Assembly (NCBI RefSeq): GCF_030867095.1
Contig: NC_081824.1
Location: 115,576,162 to 115,640,161 of the forward strand
From: Alligator mississippiensis
Lineage: Eukaryota > Chordata > Crocodylia > Alligatoridae
Direction: 5' to 3'
DNA: 64,000 nt
Positions 56,900 through 64,000 of this stretch are shown in pieces. The notes below the pieces were generated by a model that saw only the letters and a list, made by a program, of their open reading frames with translations, had not been told where the DNA came from and searched no databases. The translations under genes and the position numbers were made by a program. The stretch's first letter is position 1. Every line of letters begins with the position of its first letter.

Positions 56900-57345
56900 G
56901 TGTGTTAAGGGGTGTAGGTTGTAGCTGTGTTGGTCTAAGGGCATAGGCAGACAAGGACCTTTGGATCAATGTGATATCTTTTATTAGACCAACTGAATAG
57001 TTGGAGAAATATATCTTAGCAAGCTTTCGGGGTTAAAAACCTTTGGTCAGGCTGTAGTTGGTGTGTGCACTCTTCCTGGATGGAATGAATAGTAAGGAAG
57101 CCAGAGGCTGGGCTGCATGCAAGAAAGCCAGTCAGTGAAAAAGTAAATTGAGGCATGAGTGGGTGAGAGACAGGCTGGGGGGTGGGGAGAGGCATGTAGC
57201 GGGTAAAAGTGAAGATGTACCTGGGGAGTCAGATGTCAGGCAGGTTATATTGAGTCCATGAGTTTTTATATCTGGTAGATTTATGAAGTGAAGTTTGCAG
57301 GCTTGTCTACAAAAGGCGTTTTGTAAATTCCCCTTGAGGGGCTTG
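56900..57345 (-). mobile_element. Penelope-like fragment nested in the hAT
   Basis: The minus strand near 57345-57240 reads PLKGNLQNAFCR and DIKTHGLNIT, matching the LKGNLQNTFHR tail of the element at 1195. Downstream, 57060-56910 holds GATATCTTTTATTAGACCAAC and GTAGCTGTGTTGGTCTAAGGG in plus orientation, typical of Penelope terminal sequence in sauropsids. Confidence 0.6.
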
Positions 57346-58640
57346 CCACAGCTGGGAACATTGATTCCCTGGAACTTCTCCATTTGATTCTCAAGCTCCT
57401 TCACTATGGGGATCACCTGGTTAAGGAAGGCGTTGCCAGCACTAAGGCTCTTGGTGGCCTTGAGGAATGGTGTGAGGACCACCAAGATGTGGGAGATGGT
57501 ATCCTACTCTGTTTTGTTAAGGGGGCCAATCTCCCCAACCAAGGCCATCTCATGGATGGCCTTCTGTTGTTCGACCAACTTTTCAAGCATCAGGTATGTG
57601 GATTTCCACCAAGTCTCCACATTCTGCATGATTTTGTGCTGTGGGATGCTCAGCTCTGCCTGTTGGTCCCACAGCATCTTTCCCCCCCCCCCCTTGATGC
57701 TCCAGTGGAAGTAGCCTGCTACCTTCCTGCATTTTTAAATGATCTGGCTGTTAGTGGTAGTGATGGCATCATCACCGCGATCCCTGTCCCCCTCCAAGGC
57801 ATCCTTGACTACGAGGTGGAACTTGTGTGCCACACAGCGGATGCCAACAAAGTTGGCATCATGCACCACCTTGACCATATTGGTTCTGTTGTTGATGAAC
57901 ATGTACCCATGGGTGAGCTTGCCCTGCCCAATGAGCCAGCCCTGCACTATGTGGTTCATGGCCACCATGATCTCCCTTGCCGTGTGGGACTCATCCATTA
58001 CCTCCACTTGAAGGAGAGCCCATCGACACCCTGACTGATCGCACCACTGCCTTGTGAGGGAAAGGTAAGCATGATCTCCACCCCAGCTGCTCCAGATGTC
58101 TGAGGTGAAGTGCAAAGCTACCTGTGGCCCTGCCTTCCACAGCTCCTCCCTCAAGTACTCCCTACATTCCTCATAGAGGGAAGACACCATTGTCCTGCTA
58201 AAGGTGGTGTGTGCAGGCACTTGGTATGATGGGATCACAAATGCCATGAGCTGCCTGAACCCTGGATGCTCGACAAAGGAGAAGGACTGGCCATCCAGAG
58301 CAAGCATCTCCCCAGTGCTTTGGGTGACCTCACCTACTTTAGGAATGTGCTCCCTTGGCCTGTGGCTTTTCCCCACTGTTCCAGGGTGGCCTGCTTCTCC
58401 TTTGGGGGGACAGGGGCTTTGGAGCGAGAGGGGGACTTCTGTTTGGGCACACTCCCACTGGTGCTAGGCTGAGGAAGAACAAGGACAAAGGGGTGCTGCC
58501 TCCTGAGATGCAGCAGCATCCCTGTGGTGGTGAAATGTTTCTCATCCTTGCCCCGGCTGATCCGATTTCAGCAGTGCTGGCAGGTAGCATACCTGGGATC
58601 ATCTGCCACCTCAAAATGATTCCACACTACACTACCCACC
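57346..58640 (-). pseudogene. BED-type hAT transposase remnant
   Basis: On the minus strand near 58640-58510 a BED zinc finger reads SVVWNHFEVADDPRYATCQHC, a stop, and then KDEKHFTTTGMLLHLRRQH, with the CX2C and HX4H ligands visible. The frame 58376-57735 follows with a helical region, FTSDIWSS (first catalytic aspartate region) and NMVKVVHDANFVGIRCVAHKFHLVV. A frameshift leads to KVAGYFHWS, a C-run, and VETWWKSTYLMLEKLVEQQ plus VVLTPFLKATKSLS at about 57730-57430. The order is that of ZBED-like hAT transposases. The C-terminal dimerisation domain is not seen. Confidence 0.8.
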
Positions 58641-60232
58641 CACTTCTGGGTTGTAGGTGGGCAATCCTGCCTTATCTGCCTCCTCACCAGGCAGAGGCAC
58701 AACAACAGGAGGAGCTGAGCCACCTGCCCTCCCAACCGAAGTGCCTTTTAGAAGAGATCTGCCTCAAGGGGTGTTGAGCACAAACTCAGATTTGCCCTCC
58801 TTCCTCAGAATTTCCTTAGTGGAGCCGAGTGCTATAGCAGCTTCCAGATCCAGCTCCTCTTCTGGCACTGGAAGGCTCATGCTGGGAACTGAAATTGAGG
58901 TGGAGACGGTCATACTGGTTATTGCTGGTGTTAGTGAAGGTCATGCAGGTGCAGACACTGGCCCCACCTCCTTTCTTCTACCAGCAGCAGAAGACTCATC
59001 ACTGCTAGGACAGAGGGTGCATCTATATTTGGTGGTGTGGGGGGGGGGGGGAGGGACTTGCAGCTCTCCCTCTGCCCACTTTCCCTCCCCTGCCAGAAGA
59101 CCTGGCACCTGCCTTTCCAGCACGCTATATAATGCTTGGTGTGCTGCAAAATGTGTATGTGTCTGTAATATGTTGTGCTTTCCTGCAGCGCACAGTGATG
59201 ACACACTGTCAGGGAAGACACAGAATAAGAGAGAGACTAGCTAGCTACTAGTAGCTACCAAGAGAGCAGATAGCAAGCCACAGCCTTTCAAACACTGCTG
59301 GTCCAACAGTGGTAGCTCATAAAAGGCACAGATCACTTCAAATGCAGCCTTATATGTTGTTTCTACGTCGCTCCCCCAGAGCACTGTGATTGGAAGGGAC
59401 CTCAAGAAAAGATCACAATCACTGGCCAGCTACAGATGTCAATATCGGAGCAGTCCTCCCTTTCCTCCTCCCTTAGCTTCTGCTTCCTGCATGTCTGCTT
59501 TCTGAATCTCCGAATCTTTCTGAATTGATTTGGAGGCTTCTGAATTGATTCAGACCTTTTAATAGGTCTCCTGATTAAATTTGGATTCGAAGATTCAGTT
59601 GCCGAATCTCCTCTGAATTGAATTGGCTGCTGAAGCTTTGCATAGCCCTAGCGGTCATGCTTCCTGGGGGGTGGGAGTGGTGAAGAAGGCACTTTTCAGG
59701 GAGCTGCTGCCCCTGCCCTGGGAAGAAAGCCTCAGCTCATGGGGACCACTATCTAACTCCTTACCTTGTTTTTCCCCCCCCCCCACCCCTCCTACACCCC
59801 ACTCCTGAACGCATCCATGTCCTGTGACCTGGCTAGCTGGAATGTGCTCTGCAGGCTGTTTTCATGGGGTTACACTCCTAGTGGGAAGGTCACACCTGTG
59901 GGGTAGCAGGGGGGAGGGTTGGCTTGGTGCCAGAACCACTCCTTGGGCAGTAGAGTTCAGGGGGTGGAAAGTTGTCCACACAGAACAGGAGGGTAGAGGA
60001 GGGGACACTGCATCCTGGGATACCAGAGGACTGCAACTTTGGTGACTCATCTGTGGGGAGTGGTTACACATTAATGGAACACAAGCTGGATAACATAAAC
60101 CTATCCTAGAGTGGTGTAGCTTTAAGTCACTTAACGTGCGCTGAAAACTAGTCTCGGGTATTAATGTGTGGACAGTCCATGGGTTAAGAGTTTTAGAAAC
60201 TGCCTAAAATGAATGCGTAATAAGGCCCTGAG

Positions 60233-61243
60233 AGTCATAATAAAAACAATGGGTTAGTCTCTGTACTGTGTATCTTGAAAGATGCAGCAGTAAAAGTACA
60301 CTTAAAAAGTGGGGACTTAGAAAAGTTTCTTTAAGATACCCATATTTTCTGGCTGTTGAGGGGGCCAAAGCTGCCTTATGTCACCTCCATGATTCCTATG
60401 AGCTATTCTGCAATCTAGATTTTTTTTGTTGCCAGCCCCTTCTCCAACTCTGCAGTGTCCTCTATGCTAGTACATGCAAAAGGGGGTGGTGTAAAATACT
60501 GGCCCTATACAGTTCCTTCATTGCAAGACTTCTTCCCTAGACAGTTGCTGTATTCTTTTATGGACCTTCCATTCCGTTAGACCTTTGTGTCAGGGCTAGT
60601 AAACGGACTGGAATTTAGCTCATTAATTCCTAAATAAATTTCTCAGTTTATTTTCTTTCCTTCCTACATTGTCCCAATGCAAGCAGTTAAAACAGTTTGT
60701 AGGATTACAGCCATGAAGTGACTGCAGACACTGGGGATGTGAAAATGTTTGGAACTGTACAGCATTTTGGAGCTCGGTTGTTTGTAGTTATGGCTGTCAG
60801 AGGTGCAGAGGTGAACTGAACAATTGCATTTTATAAAGCACTAGATTTAACTATAAAATCAGGTGAAAGATTGTTTTTGAAGCTAGACTATTCCAGCTAA
60901 GACTTGTTTCAGAGAAACTCCATGCACCAAAGCTCCTCTGTGCAATTTTGCAGCCCCAAGGATTGCAGCTGTTACTGAGAAAGTCAGCTTCCCTTAACCC
61001 CTAGAAATGAGCCCTGCCCCAAATGTCTATCTTTGCCTAGCGTCCAGAAAAATTCAGATATGGCACTTATCAGCATCATGTTATTCATTTTAAGAGGTGG
61101 ATTTTGCACCTCCTAGGACTGAAATAACATTTCTTTGGGGCTGGCTTTCTGATCTGCATTACAAATCAATCGGATTATTTTCTTATAGAGCCAAAGCTAC
61201 CATCATTAATTGGGTTTTTTCCTCTCTTATTTTGTTTTACAAG
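60233..61243. other. no gene seen; probably unique sequence
   Basis: Mixed sequence without repeats, leading into the acceptor of the exon candidate at 61244. Confidence 0.45.
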
Positions 61244-61313
61244 TTCACCTGTTTTTCAATTTTATGACTCTCTCTGGCTAACCAAGAGAGAGAACCTGGA
61301 TGAAGTCTTCTGG
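61244..61313 (+). CDS. candidate host exon, product unknown
   Basis: A pyrimidine-rich tract and TTTACAAG precede, and a consensus donor GTAAGTC follows, a 70-bp segment. Only one of the two frames inspected is open: after one base that completes a split codon it reads PVFQFYDSLWLTKRENLDEV and ends in frame at the donor. The peptide has a natural composition with aromatic and charged residues. The flanks are not repetitive. I do not recognise the protein. It could belong to the same gene as the candidate at 44443, but the two do not join directly in phase, so other exons would be needed. Confidence 0.45.
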
Positions 61314-61621
61314 GTAAGTCCAAATTTATTTTAAGACTAAGCCTTCTGAGTTGCCTTAAGGTTGCCACATCTCCTAAATGTGCAGACCTTGATATTTTTC
61401 CTTCTGTCCTGAGATCCGTGGATACCAACTGAAATGTTATTTAAAAAAGACTTATAGTGGCTAAACTTTGCTCCTTATTTGTTAAGGCTCTTCATCTACA
61501 TGTGAATGGAAATACTGGGTTTGGTTATTCTTTGCTCTTATATGTGTCTGTGCTCTGTTTATCTCTTCTGCTGCTGTAATGTCTCTCTCATGGCACAGCA
61601 TCATGGTAACATGTGGACTGT

Positions 61622-61690
61622 CCATCGCTGGAGATGATCAAGAAAGAGGTTGGACAGCCACTGGCCAGGGATGATCTAGGCATAGTTATG
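61622..61690 (+). mobile_element. short CR1-like fragment
   Basis: TGGAGATGATCAAGAAAGAGG and TTGGACAGCCACTGGCCAGGGATGATCTAGG match the CR1 segment just upstream of the 3' end. The terminal TCTATGA repeat is missing. Confidence 0.6.
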
Positions 61691-61761
61691 CCTGGGTGTG
61701 TCACCATGAGACACATTGCTGTAAAGCTGTCTAGTTTACTGCACAGTAAAAACCCTTAATC

Positions 61762-61807
61762 ACAATTAAATTTGCTACCTGCAAATGCAGCGAGCAAATT
61801 TAATTGT
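61762..61807. repeat. perfect 15-bp stem-loop
   Basis: ACAATTAAATTTGCT at 61762-61776 and its exact complement at 61793-61807 surround a 16-nt loop. ACTGCACAGTA occurs on both sides, so this is likely the core of a small palindromic element (about 61725-61845). Confidence 0.65.
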
Positions 61808-61849
61808 AATTAGTAACTGCACAGTAATGCATGTGTAGGCGCAACCTGG

Positions 61850-62250
61850 AGCAAATTTGCTGCTAGGTCTGCCCAGCCATTAGGGGGCCAGTCTGAGGCC
61901 AGCTTCAAGGCTCCTGACTGGGAGCAGCTCCTGCTCCAGGGCTGGGCTGCCTCCCTTGCAGCCTGTACCTGCAGCCTATAAAAGTCAGCAGCCAATTTGT
62001 GCCCTTGGACACACACCACAGGCATCCTGAGGGCTCTGGAGGCCCTGTGTGTCTCCCCAAGCTGTGCCTGCCTGTCTTGAGCTCTGCACTGCTGCTTGGC
62101 CCTGCACAGCCTTGCAGCTGCCAGGGCACTGCTATCGGGCCAGCAGGTTGCTAAGCAGGTCAGCAGGCTGCTGCAGCCCCTAGCTAGCCCTGTCGGCTCC
62201 CCAGGGCTCTCTGCAGGCTCCTTCTGGTAGCAGAACCAGGGCCACCTCCT
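61850..62250. repeat. GC-rich repeat, inverted relative to 63640-63900
   Basis: GGCTCCTTCTGGTAGCAGAACCAGGGCCACC near 62217 is inverted at 63731-63760 (CCTGCTGCCAGAAGGAGCC). Other segments, such as GCTGCTGCAGCC, also pair. The two blocks flank the LTR-like sequence at 62257 and may be arms of one element. Confidence 0.45.
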
Positions 62251-62256
62251 GATGCC

Positions 62257-63060
62257 TGTCACAACCCAAAGTTGTGATTTTTTGTTTGTGTGCGCTTTGG
62301 CACTGCTAAATTATTTTCCCGCTAAATTGCAGTTTCTTTGCACGGTGGAGTTTTCTGCTGCAGAAGAGAACCCCGGTGCAACGGAGAATTTCCTGCCAAT
62401 TCGAAGCTTTCTTTGCATGGTGCATTTCTTTTGCATCTAAGAAATGCACGGTGCAAGGAGTTCCCGCCATTTGTATGAAAATTTGAGCCACATTACTGGT
62501 TCACATTAAATTATGCACACGTGGCGGCTAGCGATTGGCTTGCTAGGCGTATAAAGAGCTTGAGTGGTTTCCGCCCAAGTTGGAGGACTCCACGAACACC
62601 AGGAGAAGGAGACTTCACGCTGTGTGAAGATCTCTAAGTGCTGTGGATCCTCACGGACCCAACGCATTTCTTAAAAGGCAACAGAGGCCTGAACCAAGAC
62701 GGACACACGGAGCTTCAACAACTCTGTTGGAGAGACCGAATTTGTAACAGCCTCTGGCCTCTCCCCATCGCCGATAGTTTCCTAGACGTATCCCTTCCTG
62801 TACGAGAAACTACCGAACCCACGGAGCTTCAACAACTCCGGGGAAAAGAACGAATTTGTCGTAGTCCTCTAACGAGGATTTAAGCGGAGCTGTGCCTGGA
62901 AACTGTCCAGCCTACACCACGACCATCTCTGGTGTAAGTAAACAATCTTTAAATCAACCACTACGCGTCCGTGACTAATTCTAGCTTGCCCCCGGTCTTC
63001 TCCGACCCCGCGTGCCCGGGCTGCTGGCCACAGCCCGCGTGCACAAAGACGGGCCCGGAT
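62257..63060 (+). repeat. probable solo LTR with internal 114-bp duplication
   Basis: It starts TGTCACAACCCAAAG. It has a GGCGTATAAAGAGC TATA-like box at about 62548 and CACGGAGCTTCAACAACTC at both 62706 and 62820. A GTGTAAGTAAAC donor-like site lies at about 62930, followed by a GC-rich end. CpG content is higher than in the surroundings, suggesting a young insertion. The 3' boundary and target duplication are not certain. Confidence 0.45.
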
Positions 63061-64000
63061 CGCCCCCAGCCCTCGCAACGCTCACCTTCAGTAGCCCTGC
63101 CCTGCACCTGCAGCTGCTGTGGGGCATAGCCTTATCACCAGAGGGGTCTTTGCAGGGTGGGGGCTTGGGCAGGTGGTAAAAACTGCATGGTTGTGACCTA
63201 GGTCCTGGGGCACCAAAATGCAGGTCAGCTGCCACATTAAGGACATGGTCTTGTGGGTACAGCTAGACAGACAATTGTGGTCAGTCATGGACAGCCACTG
63301 TGCCCACAAGGCCTTGATGTTTGTGTGGCACTGACACACTGACTGGGAGTGCCCATGCTCTTGCATCCCACCTGACAAGGCCTCATAAATGTGGATGTTC
63401 AAGCATGCACCCTTCTCAAATTTGCACTGAACCTCTATGTAGCCCCAGAGCCCCATGTGGTCACCAACCTCCTCCTGGCTTCAGTTGGGGCTTTGGGTGG
63501 AGGGCATGGGCATGCACATATAGATGGGGTAGGCCTGGATGGGGAAAATGAGGCGATGCTGGGCCCTGCATCAGTTCCTTGGCCTCTGTGGCTGTTCCTC
63601 TGTTGCTGGCCCTGGACCAGCAGCACCCAGCACAGGGGCATGGCAAGAGACTGCCAGCCATGTGCCAGAGGCTGTGCCCTTCAGCAGCTGCAGGCATAGG
63701 ATAGGCTGCTGGGGGTGGGTAGCAGGCAGATGGCAGTGGCCCTGCTGCCAGAAGGAGCCTACAGGCAGCTCTGGGGTGCTGACAGGCTGGCCAGAGGCTG
63801 CAGCAGTTTTTAGCAACTGATGTGCAACCATCTGCTGAAGGGCAGTGTTCTGGAAGCTGCAAGGCTGTGCAGGGCCATGCAGGAGCAAAGGGCTCCAGGA
63901 AGGCAGGCACAGCTCAGCTCAGCTGTGGCCTGCCTGGGGAGAACACCGGGCCTGCACTGCACTTAGGCTGCCTATTGTGTACCCCAGGGCACAAAATGGC
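63061..64000. other. no gene seen; GC-rich
   Basis: Overlapping ORFs on both strands at 63088-63910 come from GC-rich sequence without stops, not from recognisable domains. 63640-63900 carries the inverted partner of 61850-62250. The window ends within this repeat. Confidence 0.4.

Larger units (their letters stand above)
56568..59650 (-). mobile_element. hAT DNA transposon, BED-finger type, decayed
   Basis: Ends TAGGCCTGTAGAAAGCAGC and, inverted, TAGGGCTATGCAAAGC bound a 3.1-kb element with GAATC-rich subterminal regions on both sides. The flanks ATGGTCAT and GCGGTCAT share 6 of 8 bases. The transposase is on the minus strand and broken. A Penelope fragment replaces or interrupts its 3' coding end. 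Confidence 0.78.
56112..60232. mobile_element. older DNA transposon remnant interrupted by a hAT
   Basis: TGAGGGCCTTGTTACACACTG near 56112 and the inverted CAGGGCCTTATTACGCATTC near 60232 look like the two ends of one non-autonomous element. The hAT at 56568-59650 lies between. The pairing is by inspection only. Confidence 0.4.

Noticed and set aside
57384..58777. Plus-strand ORFs of 216 and 140 codons
   Set aside because: They are antisense shadows of the hAT transposase on the minus strand, whose domains are recognisable.
63088..63910. Overlapping long ORFs on both strands at the right end
   Set aside because: GC-rich sequence lacks stops in many frames. No domains or splice sites support coding.
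1..64000. CRISPR arrays, bacterial operons or prophage
   Set aside because: No regular direct-repeat/spacer pattern, no ribosome binding sites and no bacterial gene density. The repeat content is that of a vertebrate genome.

Overview
The window looks like intergenic or intronic DNA from a large sauropsid genome, most likely a crocodilian, with a turtle as the alternative. The evidence is its repeat content. There are several 5'-truncated CR1 LINEs ending in TCTATGA-type tails, Penelope-like elements with GIY-YIG sequence, hAT transposons with 8-bp target duplications, many palindromic non-autonomous DNA elements, and one class I endogenous retrovirus. There is no bacterial-style gene organisation, and no complete host gene was recognised. 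The best host coding candidates are short ORFs framed by consensus splice sites on the + strand at 44443-44520 and 61244-61313, with a weaker one at 46829-46867. Their product is unknown, but they suggest that much of the right half may be introns of one gene.

Layout. 1-3250: a hairpin, a Penelope-like element split by a CR1, and tRNA-like SINE heads. 3536-7754: diverged repeats and low-complexity sequence. 7755-9420: a palindromic element abutting a CR1 with reverse transcriptase. 10685-12507: a decayed non-CR1 LINE split by a second repeat. 14085-17137: an old CR1 and copy A of a dispersed repeat. 17138-21778: AT-rich and mostly unique, with hairpin elements.

21937-30753 holds a full-length minus-strand gammaretrovirus-like provirus inside an older DNA transposon. 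Its order is 5' LTR, tRNA-His primer site, gag, in-frame amber codon, pol, env, polypurine tract, 3' LTR. Pol is open for its whole length. Gag has one in-frame stop and a changed zinc-knuckle cysteine. Env has two stops and an unclear 5' frame. The LTRs differ by about 8 substitutions in about 503 bp (hand count), so the insertion is young compared with its neighbours.

34225-37245 is a ZMYM-type hAT with a near-perfect target duplication and a nested CR1. 37656-39905 has copy B of the dispersed repeat and another palindromic element. 41595-42218 is a deleted mariner/IS630 element with DD41D spacing. 44117-44378 is a small hAT with a perfect 8-bp duplication. 49900-53767 is GC-rich, with hairpins, tandem repeats and a (TG)20 array. 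56568-59650 is a BED-finger hAT with a Penelope fragment nested in it, and it probably interrupts an older transposon. 62257 to about 63060 resembles a solo LTR with an internal 114-bp duplication.

The main biology is layered transposition: PLE then CR1, old LINE then MITE, DNA transposon then ERV, hAT then CR1, and DNA transposon then hAT then PLE. All family assignments were made by reading the sequence and its translations. No database search was run.
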